Below, piece by piece: positions 1 through 11,234 of a stretch of DNA of 57,102 nucleotides. The notes beneath the pieces were generated by a model. It ran no database searches. It was not told where the DNA came from and saw only the letters and a list, made by a program, of their open reading frames with translations. The stretch comes from Symbiodinium natans (lineage: Eukaryota; Sar; Dinophyceae; Suessiales; Symbiodiniaceae): positions 302,501 through 359,602 of the forward strand of contig CAJNDS010002448.1 of NCBI GenBank assembly GCA_905221605.1, given 5' to 3'. Position 1 is the first letter of the stretch. The number at the start of each line of letters is the position of its first letter. Position numbers and translations under genes: made by a program.

Positions 1-3000
1 CTCGGCAGCTACTCAAAGTCCACTTATCGCAGCGGCGCCCCAGCCCTGAGCCTGTAGCCACTTGGGGCGGGTTCGGGTTTGGGGTTTCTAAAGGTAAAGT
101 ATACGGGTTGGGGGAGTTTTTTTTGGGTTAGGGGTTCGGGATTCGGGGTGTAGGATTGTTGGGTGTGCTTCGGGACGATATGGGACTACGGTCAACTTGA
201 ACTGGCCCAAGCATCGCAAGAGGGTTCTGCTGAGACGAGCTTGGTGAGGCGGCTGTTCCGTGGTGGGATCCATGGTCAAAAGGGATACAGGGGAGTTAGG
301 TTTAGGGTTTTAGGAATGTTTAGGGTTCAGGGGTTAGGCTTTAGTTTGTCCCCCCCCGTCCCCCCGGGGGGTTGGGGGAGTTTTGCCCAAGAAGCCACTT
401 CCTTCGACAAACAGCAGTCCCGAGTGGTGGAAGACCATAGATGCGAGAGACCCCGCTGACGGAATCAGGGTAGACATGTGGACTCACGTTGTACAACCAT
501 GGACGGCGGCAATGAACCTCCACACCCTATGGCGTCGACACGCGTCGACCTTCTGCGCTGCACTCTGACGAGGAAGCTGCCCATATCTAAAAACAGCACC
601 GCAACCGTAAAGCCTCAGACGCCACACGCAGCCACGAACCATGAGGCCTTGCTAGGCACATCCCATACACCCTCTATACCTTCCTGAACTTCCTTTCTAG
701 GAGGAGCCACTTTAGGAGGAGCGTCGTTGACAAGAACGTCAGCCAAACTTAATGGCCCTTTGGGCCAAGGCGGTTTCGGCAAGGCGAGAGGACACGGAGG
801 GCCCGATTTTCCTGTTGAAATCGCTCGGCGTCTCTGCATTAGGTTACGAGAGGGCATTCGGGTTTGGCCTTTGTCACTCTTTTAGACAGAGGGGCTGTGA
901 TCTGGCACAACTGACCTTGCACTTGCTCTGGGCAATCCTATACCCTAAAACCAATTATACAACGGCAGCTTCTCGATGGATTTGTGTCTAACTTGCCCAG
1001 GTCTGTGGTGGCGAAAATCCAGATCGCTTTCTGGAATTGCGCCCATCCCAACACCAATAACCTAAGAAGCGCGGCTGAGGGCTCGGGCTCTTCAAACCGA
1101 CCACACCTGAGGAAGTCTCATGCAGCGCTTCTGCAAGAGGACAGCCCACTGGTAAGCGGATTTTTTTTGGCAAATCGTCTTTCAGAGAAAGAAACTGGCC
1201 CCGCGGCTCTTCAGAGGTGTCATGGTGGGGCAATGTGACTTCGTCCGGCTTGACTGTCCAAGTGAAGGGGTGCCATCACGAGGGCGGTAAACGGCGAGAG
1301 CATGGCTCTCTAAGCTAGCGTGCTGACAGGAAACAGAGTGATTCCGGTACATACTACCTACTGACTTAGCAAGCCACAGAGGGCAGAAAAACCGCCGAAC
1401 AAAATGACGGCGTGTCCCTTTGTTGAAATACACAGGGTTGGGGTCAGGATTTTTTGTGGCTTGGGGCTTGGGTTCTCGACCCCCAACCCCTGAACACTGG
1501 GTCCGCTGCAATGAGCTGGGAATGTGTGGGCCAAGCGAGAAGTCCCTGGGGCACGTGCGAAAAACTAAACAAAAACTGGGAGAAAGCTAAAAGGGTGATA
1601 CTTCCATATTATTCAAAGGGAAAAAAGGGGACCCAAATCTCAGAGAAAATTAGAAGCAGCCATATGGCCAGTTCCGATAAGTTAAGCTCAAACAGCTTGG
1701 GAAGGCGGCTGGAAAACCCCACCTAATCCCTACTTCTGAGGGCGGCGCGGGAAAATGCCTATCAGCAGGAGAGTGACGATGTAAAAGGGCACAAAACTCT
1801 TAACCCTGAGACCCTAAAGCCCTAAGCCCGGAAACCACCTTCGAGGGGCCTTGTCTCGATGTCACACTCATTGAGCGAAGAGTTCGGGAGCCTATCTGGG
1901 CGGTCTGGGGCGCTTGAAAGAAGGGGGTCGGGTTTTTTTTAGGGGTTCCTCTCTCCACTCGCACAAGGGCCGGCAGCATCGGTTGGTAGGGTTTAGGGTC
2001 CATGGGGTAGGTATGTAGGGGAACCTTCGGGAAAGCTGTAGGGAGCTTAGAAAAGTAGTGGGGGACTATAGGAACCTTGGGTTCCATACCCCCTTGAGGC
2101 CCAATCCCTCAAGAACTCTAAGCCCTAAACCCTTAAACCCGAAACCCTAAACCTTGGGCTCGTAGAGCCAGAAAAAATATCTTAGGCCAGCCCGCGGAGC
2201 AACGTTCTGCGCGCCGAGCTGGCAGGTGTTCGAGGCCAAGGCGACGGCACTCTTCTCTGCGCCAGAACCAAAGATTTCAGCCTTTCGCTTTGAGGTTCAT
2301 GGGCAGTTATAGTGGCCATGAATTTTCAAGGTGATGGCTCTTATGATTGGATTTGGGGGTTTTTAGGGAAAATGGGATGGAGAATTCAAGGAAGGATCTG
2401 AGTGCAGGTTTAACAGGACTCTAAGGCTCGGATGCACTCAAAAAACCCTCTGAAAAAAAACACACGCAAAAAAAAACGTGTACTCAACAGCATCCCTTTG
2501 CCAAACAAGGGAAAACTTGGAGAATAAAACGGTCCGGGAAAAACATGAACAAACAACAACAAGGCCTACCTAGAAGACCACCCCAAACCCTCAACCACAA
2601 AGATCCACGACGGGTCTGCAAAGCAGGCAGCTCGCGGCATGGAGGGTTCGTGACAACTCGAGGCTGCGAGGGAATGACACCAGCTCCTTTGAGAGCCACC
2701 CCTTAAGGGGAAGAACCCTTAGGGTTTAGGGTTTAGGGTTTCGTGTTTAGGGGTTTGAGGCTCCAAAAAGTAGAGCACTTCAAGTTTTCCTAAGAATCCC
2801 CCAAAAATAGTATGGGGACTATTTGGGGGTTATACTTTTGGATTCCTTACTCGAAGGGACCCTGAATCTTATTCCCCCCTATAAACCTCTATATATATAC
2901 CTTACATAGTCCTATATTGTACCTTAAGTAGCCCCCAACAAACCTCAAAAAAAGCCATTGAGGTCCCTTATAGTCCCTTATTACGGTCACTCCTTCAGTC

Positions 3001-5000
3001 CATTGAAAAAACCCATTTCCAAAGGATCGTTTACAATAGTATTTCAGTACAGGGAGGGGGTGACCGCCTGAGGTTTTCAATACTCATCCAACCCCATGTA
3101 GGCGACACTACGAAACCGCAATTACGTCTTGAAGACGTGCTACTGGATGCTGACGCGGTTTAAAGGGTGGCGAACTTTAAAAAAATCAACCCCATGTAGG
3201 GCTCTTTGATTCTGCTCATCAACAGGTGTCCACCCCCTTTCTAGTCTACGAATAATCCGACCATTTGTAGTGCCCCGACTAACACCCAAACCCTAAACCC
3301 TAAAACCTAAACACCCAAGGCCCTAAAGCCACATGTCAGGGCCCCAGTCTCCGAGACAGTGCTTGCCGCAGGCCTTCCATACGGCCGAGCCGGAGCACCA
3401 GACGCAAGTCGTGTCACCCAACTGCTTTCGTTACCCTACTTTTCTGCTCTTTTGTTTAGGCTTCTGCAGAATCTGACTTTCTGTGCTTTTCTGCAGAAAT
3501 CTTGACTTCTTGGGAATTAACACGACAAGAGAGAGAGCGAGAGAGGAGAGAGAGGAAGTTTTTCTAAGGGGACACGGGGTTCTGGGATTCGCAAGATGTC
3601 TTTTGCCAGATTGCCAGACGCATGTCTTGAGTGCATGGGAGGCTACAGGATGCTGCTTGATTCTATCGGGGTGGGGTGCCTCATACATCGCATCAGCTCT
3701 GCTTCACTTTAAGAGCTGTTGAGCCAAATCGAGAGGACCTTGCTTTTCCAAACTTGTGTGTCAGCACCCCGTTTTTCGCCCCATATAGGGAGCTCTTGTA
3801 CCCTCAAGCCTTCTCTGCAGCCGGACTCTCCATTCGCCTAAAACCTATCTAATGACCCAACACAGCCCATGTACCCTTACAATTAAATCCCTATACACAC
3901 TAGAATGATTCCCTTTGTCAGCTGCAAGATCCCTTGCACCATATGAAGGATGTCCTAAGAAAGCCGCAAAAGCGCAACTATGGTCCAACACCCGTCTGCA
4001 ACGATCGGCCCGATCGGCACGCCATCGTGGCCTCGACTCCAGCAGTTTGCTTTGTTTGGAGGCTTTGTGGGCTTCCTGGGGGCTTTTGAATGGCTTCTCG
4101 GAAGGTTTTGGGGTTTTCGTTTCCTGATTGCCTTGGGTTTGTGAGGGCTTTGGGGGCAGAGGCCCCTTTACCGAACTCTTCCCCTGAACGTGTCCTAGAT
4201 AAAGCCTAAACCCTAACCCTAAACCCTACAAACCCGAAAACCTTAAAACCCTAAAACTAAAACATAACCCCCTCCAAAATCCCTCCAGCACTGTCAGCCT
4301 CCTCACTGCGAAGGGATGCCGCCCAAGGCGACCTGTTGGGGCTCGAGGGTTGGAGGCATAGGGCTTAGGGCTCTAAGGTTTAGGGGTTGGGTCTTAGGTT
4401 TGGGGTTTTAGTCTTAGGGTTTTAGGGTTGGTCTAAGTGGTTTAGGGTTGAGGCTTTAGGTCTTAGGGTTGTGTTACGGGGGCTATGTGGGGCCTAGGGA
4501 CCCGCAGTAGGCAATTACAGTACCAGTACGGCACGACCGCAGCCTAGCAAAATGAGTATGCTCTGATCTTGCTATTACTCAGTATTCCGTTAATAGGTCG
4601 GTGGGGCTGGGGGCCCGGGATGTTGATGTGATGTTGGGGGAGGGTTCGGAGATCAGTTCGCCAATGTTCGCCCCCCGCGGCGTGTGGAGGTTTGGGCGGT
4701 CCGTGGTGACGTGAGGGGCAACGGTGCCTTGGCGGTTGGCGAGTTTCAGGGTCAGGGCAAATCGCTGTTTGTGTTAGGGGATTTTGGGGCTCGAAAAAAA
4801 AAAATATTTCGAGGCAGCAAGCTCCGCCACTACGGTGATGGACTTGCGGTGCTTGAAGCTTGAACCTTCTCTAAGCTTAAATTGCAATATAACATATGAC
4901 ATTATATATATATACATACATTGTATAGATTTCGTACGTATAGATGGGTACTTTTCAGGGTTACTTCGGGGCGGGTGGACAGTCTAACGTTTACAAGATT
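1..5000. other. gene-poor DNA with degenerate telomeric motifs
   Basis: I find no supportable gene here. Short TTTAGGG-like or CCCTAAA-like motifs of one to four units recur in both orientations (for example near 2120-2150, 2715-2745, 3285-3310, 4205-4250 and 4370-4460), many with single-base changes such as TTTGGGG. A GA-rich stretch lies near 3525-3560 and an AT-rich stretch with TATATA near 4890-4925. Open frames in this stretch are short, overlap on several frames and show no protein-like composition. Remnants of inverted-repeat elements may be present near 2770-3080, where CCCCCAAAAA-type strings occur in both orientations, but I could not define their ends. Confidence 0.6.
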
Positions 5001-5126
5001 CGCACCCCAGTCGTAGATTGAGAAAATTCCGGTTACCATGCGTGGGATGTTTGCCAAGCCGGGAGAGCACAAAAAGCCATAAAACTGGACCGGCCCGAAA
5101 CCTTCACCAAGCTCTCTGGCCCCCCC

Positions 5127-5320
5127 GCACGAAGATCCGGTTGCAGCTCAATGCCTTCGACGGCGACATACGCACCAAGGCAAAATGGGTTCACAAAGGA
5201 ACTGAAAAAAAGATTCCCGAATATGTTACGTTGACTAAGTGGCCACAAGAACCCGGCAAATGGGGCACGTATACAGAGCTCATGGTGGACTGCCACGAAT
5301 CCCTCCTCAATCTTAAAATA
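5127..5320 (+). CDS. possible exon, unknown product
   Basis: An open frame on the plus strand reads as ordinary soluble protein, with segments such as LNAFDGDIRTKAKWVHKG and EPGKWGTYTELMVDCHES, mixed charge and tryptophan, and no low complexity. A GT that could be a donor follows at about 5322 (ATAGG|GTCG). I recognise no domain. It lies just downstream of the last Ser/Thr-rich segment of the minus-strand gene, so the two would be convergent. The minus strand over the same bases is also partly open, with a TTTTTTTCAG-like acceptor, so the strand is uncertain. It could equally be a chance frame. Confidence 0.2.
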
Positions 5321-5544
5321 GGGTCGTTGTCGCGCCATGGCTGGCTCATAGATCGTAGTGCCTGCGCTGCTGCAAACGTCTCAGGAGAACGCTCTCGACA
5401 CAGGATTGCGGGAAAAGATGCTGCAGCACGCGAATTGTGCAACAGCTGAAACAGCTGCGTAGCGTATGAAACGAAACGTTTCAAGCAGCCGACAGAGGAA
5501 GCAGCATCCATGACAAGGCGTGCTGTTGCGGAAGTTCCGTTGAC

Positions 5545-5643
5545 CCCCTCGTGGCGGGATGTCAGGTTTGTGCTGGCAGTTGTGCGGACAGTTGTGCTGA
5601 CAGGTGTGTGCTCCGATGTGGCGCTGTCGTGTGGTATGGTGCC
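5545..5643 (-). CDS. Ser/Thr-rich exon (most downstream of the set)
   Basis: Read on the minus strand this gives a Ser/Thr-rich stretch including SATSEHTPVSTTVRTTASTN. A candidate acceptor is CCGAG|GGC at 5644 and a candidate donor is GAGGGG|GTCAAC at 5545. Joined from the preceding exon ending at 5785 the frame is kept in phase 0. The composition (alternating S, T, few hydrophobics) matches the other segments at 5785-5890, 6157-6310, 6525-6620 and 6865-6998. That supports one spliced gene with a mucin-like or linker region. What follows downstream is unclear: the frame stays open to about 5191 without further Ser/Thr richness. Splice sites are read by eye. Confidence 0.4.
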
Positions 5644-5784
5644 CTCGGGGTCTGGCCAGCTTATTTGCATAAGGCCGAGAAGGATCTGAGCGGATCCCCT
5701 CTCGAACTTCAAAACCCTCGAGCTGAACAAACAAATCGTCAAGAGTGGGTTAAGACCCGAACCCACTGCACGCTTGAGTCGCAC

Positions 5785-5890
5785 GTAGGGAGTTGAGGTG
5801 GTGCTCATCGTGCTTGAAGCAGTTCGGCTGGTCGTGGTCGTCTGTGTCCGGGTCTCGGAGGACAGCCATGTCCGCGTCGAAGTTGCAGTC
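5785..5890 (-). CDS. Ser/Thr-rich exon
   Basis: The minus-strand frame gives TATSTRTWLSSETRTQTTTT and then SRTASSTMSTTSTPY. The acceptor would be GGGGAG|GAC (AG at 5892-5891) and the donor CCCTAC|GTGCGA at 5785. Joined to the upstream exon, which ends in phase 2 at ACAGG|GTTC, the codon is completed by the first G of this exon and the frame stays open. Both intron ends are then GT...AG. A larger open frame covers 5191-5994 here, so the exon could instead be longer. The role is likely an extended, O-glycosylated or linker region; no catalytic domain is visible. Confidence 0.42.
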
Positions 5891-6156
5891 CTCCCCATCG
5901 CGCCAAAACATGGGGAAAATAGGGGTACCTGATTGGGGTCCTCAGTAAAAGGCAATCCTACTACTGGGGGGCCTACATTGTCGTAAACCCCCATATGAAG
6001 CCCCCCCCCCCTCCCGATTCACACCGCCGACATTTGCGACCGTGCATGAAAACAATGACTTAAGGTGGGGGTTGCAGTTGTTGGGGATTCGGATCTGAGT
6101 TTCCTTCCTGCCCCTTGCCAATTTTCAGCTTCCCATGCCTGCACAAGTCAAAGAAC

Positions 6157-6310
6157 CCTGTCCTGGTGGTTCCCGTCCCGGTGATGGTTCGTGTCAGGGT
6201 GCTGCTTACAGTGTGACTGGCGCTGCTCGTCGTTGTCGAGAAGGTGCTGCTTGTGGTGAGCGTGGTGCTTGATGATCCGGTTGTCGAGGTGGAGGATGCA
6301 ATGGCAGTTC
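6157..6310 (-). CDS. Ser/Thr-rich exon
   Basis: The minus-strand frame reads TAIASSTSTTGSSSTTLTTS followed by STFSTTTSSASHTVSS and a TRTITGTGTTRT end. The acceptor is CTCAG|GAACTG (AG at 6312-6311) and the donor ACAGG|GTTCTT at 6157. The junction with the preceding exon falls on an AGG that is ambiguous by one base, a pattern often described at dinoflagellate introns. This is the longest and cleanest Ser/Thr stretch of the set. The opposite strand over the same bases is only a His-rich or low-complexity shadow. Confidence 0.45.
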
Positions 6311-6524
6311 CTGAGCTCTATGGCAACCTTGAAACCCATCTCCTTCCCATATCCTCAACTGCAATACCTTCCACACCCTCCCTGGCCTTGCCACCTTAGG
6401 GGTTGCTGACGAAAACCCAAGTTTTGCACGGCACACGCTGACGAAATGCGGGTCCTGTGATGGCGGTACCAGATTCCCTCGAAAGGCGCAACGATTTCCC
6501 GCTACAGAACAAAGCCAATGCTCC

Positions 6525-6620
6525 CTGCCGACGAGGCGCTGGTGCTGGTGAGGGTGCTCGTGCTAGACCCTGATATTGTGGAAGATGTTTGTGACTGCGA
6601 TGTAGTGGAGGTTTCCTGGG
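6525..6620 (-). CDS. Ser/Thr-rich exon
   Basis: The minus-strand frame gives ETSTTSQSQTSSTISGSSTS and TLTSTSASSAG. Two acceptors are possible: TTTAAG|CCCAGG, which keeps phase with the upstream donor at 6865, or CCCAG|GAAACC. The downstream end is GCAGG|GAG, with a GA rather than GT at the intron start. Non-canonical GA and GC donors are known in dinoflagellates, but this end is less certain than the others. Confidence 0.38.
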
Positions 6621-6864
6621 CTTAAAGTGCTTGCTCTTTAGAGGGTTGGTTGAAGCAAAGTAGCCTGAGGATGCTTGTGATTCGCGACCATAGACATCAC
6701 CATCGGAAGCTCCTCTTCCAAATGCTGGAAAGACGGCTATGAATCTTCAACGCTGGAACACTTGACTGGAGCACACCCGAATGCAAGGTTCAGATCCCCC
6801 TGAATGCACCAAAAACCGTTCAAACAAACACCAAGTCCGACGGGTGCTTCGACCACTTCCCCAC

Positions 6865-6998
6865 CTGGGCGAGAGACGGAAGAAGTCCGGCTGGTCATGG
6901 TGAGGGAGGTGGTTGCCGACGTGGTCCTGGTCATGGTGACGGACGTAGACGCCGAAGTGGTCCTCTTGCTGGTGGTGGTGACTTGGGATCTTCTACTC
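6865..6998 (-). CDS. Ser/Thr-rich exon
   Basis: The minus-strand frame gives QVTTTSKRTTSASTSVTMTR and TTSATTSLTMTSRTSSVSRP. It ends at a good donor, CGCCCAG|GTGGGG, in phase 1. The upstream end is not fixed; an AG near 6995 or in CCCAAG near 6982 could serve. The plus-strand frame over the same bases is valine-rich (the GTG/GTC complement of the Ser/Thr codons) and is a shadow. Confidence 0.42.
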
Positions 6999-7009
6999 AC
7001 AGCTCTGTT

Positions 7010-7103
7010 TTACAGGGATTATTTAGTAAGGGGGGGGGGGGGGGTACTAGAATCCCTACAACGGACAGCTAGGATGAGCGGGAACATCCCAAGGCCGCAA
7101 GGT
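7010..7103 (+). mobile_element. MITE-like family 2, damaged copy
   Basis: The right end, GGGAACATCCCAAG, matches the terminal repeat of the intact copy at 39430-39531. The interior keeps AGGGATTA and GGTAC-TA-AATCCCTA motifs found there. The left terminal repeat is missing, and an internal GGGG has expanded to 15 G at about 7030-7044. Confidence 0.5.
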
Positions 7104-7164
7104 GTGAGGTTCAAAGCTCGGGGCGACTTCGGAAGGCTGGAGTTAGTGGTGGCCCAAGGGCTGG

Positions 7165-7255
7165 TTTAGGGTTTAGGGTTTAGGGTTTAGGGTTTAGGGT
7201 TTAGGGTTTAGGGTTTAGGGTTTAGGGTTTAGGGTTTAGGGTTTAGGGTTTAGGG
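7165..7255 (+). repeat. interstitial telomeric tract, 13 x TTTAGGG
   Basis: Thirteen exact units in the G-rich orientation. They sit between ordinary sequence on both sides, so this is not a chromosome end. The lack of substitutions contrasts with degenerate motifs elsewhere and suggests a recent origin or ongoing homogenisation. Confidence 0.95.
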
Positions 7256-7569
7256 TTCAGTGTTGGGGACAACCTCTGCCGGGGTTCCTTTTACGGTCTC
7301 TACACTCCGCGCAAGCTTTTGCCTTTATGAAATGTTGCTAGACGAAGGTCGCAGCGATCGCCTAGCGTCTCCAAAAACTCCTTATAGAGCTTACGTGGAA
7401 GAGGTCAGGCCAGGGGTTGTGTACCTGTAGCGCTGTTGTTGGAGTTTCTGAGAATCATCACGGAGGCTTCCGGCAAGATTCGATTCTATGATGGCCGTAT
7501 CTGCTGCAGAGCCGTAGCACCTTGTGCAGCTTCTCAATGAGATCCTAGCGACTGCATATTGAAACTAGA

Positions 7570-7668
7570 CTACTAGTTGCCCAAGAACCCCACAAAACAC
7601 AAGAAAGAAATCCCTCTACTACCCTTACAAGGAAGTTTTTTGGGGGGCTCTTAAGCAAGTGGTAGTAG
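7570..7668 (+). mobile_element. MITE-like family 5, copy a
   Basis: The left end reads CTACTAGTTGCCCAAGAACC and the right end is its imperfect reverse complement (GCTCTTAAGCAAGTGGTAG). The interior shares ATCCCT...CCCTT(A/G)CAAGGAAG with copy c at 31801-31898. Copies b and d carry the same core in the other orientation. I see no coding content and no clear target duplication. Confidence 0.6.
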
Positions 7669-7885
7669 ATGAACCCTGTGAGCCATTGCACGTGCCAGGG
7701 TTGAGTTGTGGTCAGCCCCTCCCCCTCCAACCACCTCACAACTTGCTAGCCCGGTACCCATATTACAACAAGGGCACCCTTCGTTGGTTACTTTACAAAG
7801 GGAACCGGGAACCCCCCCCAAAAAGGAAAAGGTACCACTGAGCTACCAAGACCCTAAACCCTAAACCCGGACCCAAAGCCCTAAA

Positions 7886-7906
7886 CCCCCCCCCCCCCCC
7901 CCCCCC
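7886..7906. repeat. poly-C run, 21 bp
   Basis: An uninterrupted run of 21 C directly follows CCCTAAA-type motifs, so it may be an expansion of the CCC part of a telomeric unit. It is one of about ten G/C homopolymers of 13 bp or more in the window. Confidence 0.95.
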
Positions 7907-7926
7907 GCAAAAAAAAAAGCTGATGA

Positions 7927-8020
7927 AGGCAGCTGAGATGCCTCGTTCGGCTTGTAGTCGCGCTGCTAGACGTGGTGCTCGAGATCGTCCCTGCCACAGA
8001 AGGCAAGTTGCGGGTGCCAT
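7927..8020 (-). CDS. possible upstream Ser/Thr-rich exon
   Basis: The minus-strand frame includes AGTISSTTSSSATTSRTRH, similar in composition to the five segments at 5545-6998. A further short Ser/Thr segment (TSTTSSKSSTCPDLGG) can be read at about 8130-8190. Splice sites are not clear for either. If real, they extend the same minus-strand gene upstream across a MITE and a telomeric tract, which would then lie in an intron. Confidence 0.28.
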
Positions 8021-8199
8021 GCGCCACACACCTCAAGTGCCTGCCTAGCTGGCTGCAAAAGAGATTTTGGGGGCCCCTAAACCCTAAACCCTAAACCCTA
8101 AGCCCTAAACCGCCCCCAGACCCTCAACCCGCCGAGGTCCGGGCATGTGGACGACTTTGAAGACGTGGTGCTGGTGCACCTGGCGGCTCATATGCTGAG

Positions 8200-9690
8200 G
8201 GGTTCAGGGTTTCGGGTTCAAGGGTGTTTTTGCTTCAGGGAACCTCTCCCTTCCCTTGTATTTGCGAAAAGCACCGACTAGAACCTCAGCGACTCAATTT
8301 TGCAGCACCACCCAGAACACTGCCTTCCATTTGCTTATTATAGCACCGCCCAGAACCCTGCCATTTGCTTGTTGCACCGCCCAGAACACTTGTTGCACCG
8401 CCCACCTTCCCTTTTATCTGCTGAAAGCACCGACTAGAACCTCAGCGATTGAGTTTTTGTAGCACCACATTCGCTCATAGCACTGATGGAGCCCCTCGAA
8501 CAAACCACTATCAAGTTGCCAGAAACCGACCACTCCCAAACAAATCCTGCCACCCCCCCCCCGCCCACAAACAATGTCCAAGATAGGCAAACACGCCAGG
8601 CCCACGTGGGAGAAGGGTTATCTGGACAGGCGTCGAGGCAATCCTTGTTGCGGACCCGCAATCCCTCCGAGGGTCCACGTACCCAAATCGGATATACTTG
8701 AGCTTGTATGTACTTCCTGCATGGTGACTTTGTGCCCCAGGTATATGCGAGGCAGGTACATGGACTCAGGGATGTATATAACCTACTGGTTCGCAATCGG
8801 GAGCTAGTTAAACCACCACATCACATGAAACAGGGTTTGTTGTGCTGTTTCTGGTGAGTGTATATAGGGTCGCTTTTGAATATTGGTGAGCGCAGATACT
8901 TGGTGTTTCCTTTGGGGGCTTACAAGAATACATACACCCTACTTCCCCATGCCCCTAGACAATCCTAGTTCTTCCGGTGGTGCCTCAGCCGTTCATGCCG
9001 AAGGAGCCTCACAGATCCTCTTAAGACAGCTGTGAGCTACATAGTTTATAAATTTATATAGCTTCCCCTGTGATATATATATATATATAGTTTATTACGG
9101 TTTAGGGTTTAGGTTTTTTTGTTGCCACCCGCCTAGCTGACCTTTCGGCCACTCTGCAGGGAAGTTTAGGGTTTAGGGTTTAGGGTGTACAGGGTTTAGG
9201 GTTTAGGATGACTTCCCACATTCCCTACCAGAAGCTGGCAGCCCAGCAATGAAATCCGACTCCCTCATCCCTCACCTTGGAACTTAGAAAAGTGTTTAGG
9301 GTTTATAGGGTTTATGGTTTAGGGGGGTTTGGGGTTTAGGACGGAACTTCCCGGCCCAAGTGTTGAGAACCGTTTAAGCTAACGCCATAGCCACGAACTT
9401 CCCAGAAAATGCGAAGCGTTTAGAACGCCGGGATCTATGCCTTCAGGCTTAAGGGGTTTCTGTCTCAGCAGTCATACTCCAAACTCTCCTTATTATGGGG
9501 GGGACCCTTGAAAGGGGGTATAAGGGGGTGTTCTTCTTAGACTCAGAGTTGCTGGGTTAGGGGACCCGTCATGGGAGAACCCCCCCCCCCCCCCCCAAAC
9601 ATGACTTCTGCTTCCCTGAGCTTCGGGGATGCCATCGCAATCGCGGTCGGGAAAGGTGAGGTTCCTCGGTTCCGAAGGTTTCCGGTTGGG
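8200..9690. other. non-coding stretch
   Basis: No gene is supported. Near 8265-8450 a string around GCACC(A/G)CCCAGAACAC recurs about five times, flanked by two copies of AAAGCACCGACTAGAACCTC (near 8268 and 8424), so this is a decayed local repeat. Short TTTAGGG tracts occur at about 9100-9350 and a run of 17 C at 9580-9596. Confidence 0.6.
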
Positions 9691-9694
9691 ATGC

Positions 9695-9791
9695 CTATAC
9701 TCCCCTTAGAACCTTATTAAACAACAACATGTTTGATATCCTCTTGGGTTTTTTTAAGGAAAAAATTAAAAAAAATCCAAGGGGGATTTAG
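9695..9791 (+). mobile_element. MITE-like family 1, copy a
   Basis: The left end is CTATACTCCCCTTAGAACCT and the right end AAGGGGGATTTAG, giving imperfect inverted termini of about 13 bp. The flanks are ATGC and ATGT, a 4-bp target duplication with one change. The 97-bp body is AT-rich and non-coding. Confidence 0.8.
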
Positions 9792-9799
9792 ATGTAGGG

Positions 9800-11128
9800 C
9801 TCGGGGTGTCACTGTGTGCGAAAACTGCACAGCCTGTCCGGCTGATGAGCGTCTCGCTAAAAAGCCATGCTACCCTAAAAACAAACTCAAACGAAACACC
9901 CTCTCCTTAGGGTGTTGGGGTTTGGGTTTAAGGTATCAGGTCTGTTTTGCCACGCGCCAAGCAAGGGTTTAAGGCTTTATGGGGTCCAAACGAAACAGGA
10001 GCGAGCCATTGACGATGTGCCCTGAACCCTAAACCCCAAACCCCAAACCCTAGCGGGAGGGGCGGGGCTCTAGAACTTTGCCGGTACTTGAGGCAACCTA
10101 CAAGACAAGTGTGTTTCAGGTCCTTGAGCTATTCCTCATCTTCCGGCCCTGCACCCTACGTTTTGAGCTTCCAACAGACACCTACGACTGCCCAGGTAGC
10201 CTAAGCAAACAAGTCACAAGCCAAAGGAGTTTGGTACACAACCTTGTTACCAAACAGCCGCCCCGGCCTCTCGCAAACCCAAAGATGGAAGAAGCCCTTG
10301 AAAGCCTATGACAAACATTCCCCGTGTTGTTCTTAACGGCGCCAAACTCCTACTTCTGAGGGAGGCACCAAGCCACGCCTACTTTTGAGGGCAGCGCCAA
10401 AACTAGACAGAAAACGTCGTACTACGCTACCCTCCAAGCAGCTAGCAAGTCTGACACCCACTGATGCAGCAACATTCCCCGATTAGGGTGTTTAGGGTTC
10501 GGGTTTCAGCCCCAGATGTTGACCGGCGCCTCAAATCCAAAGCCAAGGCTCTCTGAGCAAACCTCCTGGGCAGCAGGCGTCACGGTTCGCGTACCTCTGC
10601 CCGAGCTTCGTGGGGGTACAAGGCGAGGGTTTCCCTGGGGGTTCTAGCAGCCAATAATGTCAACAAGTTTGGAAGTTCCACAATCCTGTGTACACCCTCC
10701 CACTTCGCGAGTCCTTACAGTACCACAGCATCTGGATGTGTTTTTGGCACCCACGTAACTGGACGAACCACTCTTGATGCAGTAGGGCTTAGGGTTCAGT
10801 CCAGTCTCTTTTCAGGGGTAGGGGGCCATCATTTAAAGAGACCATGCAGGGTGCGATCTGCAAATTATGCTCTCCACATGCTGCCTGAGAGGGCATCCGG
10901 GTAGAGTATTTATTACGTTCCACAACAAGAGCCAACACAACCGCAAAACTGGAGCGAACTTCACTGTCACAAGGAAGTTGAGGCCATCTGAAACACAGAG
11001 CCGAATAGGGCATGGCAAAGAAGCTCTGTCCCACTCTTTGTTTGCGCTGTTGGACTGCGATCTTATTTGGCCAATACCCCGAAATGTGTGTAAACGTATG
11101 CACTTCCAATCCGAAACTTCCCATCCCT
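9800..11128. other. non-coding stretch
   Basis: I see no convincing gene. Short CCCTAAACCCCAAACC motifs lie at about 10022-10055 and TTAGGG motifs near 10485. Open frames of 60-111 codons occur on both strands but overlap each other and show no domain. Confidence 0.5.
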
Positions 11129-11132
11129 GTGT

Positions 11133-11230
11133 CTATACTCCCCTTAGAACCTTAATAAAAAACAATATGTTTAATACCCTTTCGGGCTTTATAAAGAAAA
11201 ACACAAAAACAATTCCCAAGGGGGATATAG
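11133..11230 (+). mobile_element. MITE-like family 1, copy b
   Basis: The termini are CTATACTCCCCTTAGAACCT and CAAGGGGGATATAG. The element is flanked by an exact 4-bp duplication, GTGT at 11129-11132 and at 11231-11234. It is 98 bp long and is the best full-length copy together with copy c at 24909. Confidence 0.88.
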
Positions 11231-11234
11231 GTGT

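Noticed and set aside
5191-5994. 267-codon uninterrupted minus-strand frame taken as a single-exon gene
   Set aside because: Only two parts are Ser/Thr-rich. The parts between contain good GT and AG sites and look intronic, so a spliced model fits better.
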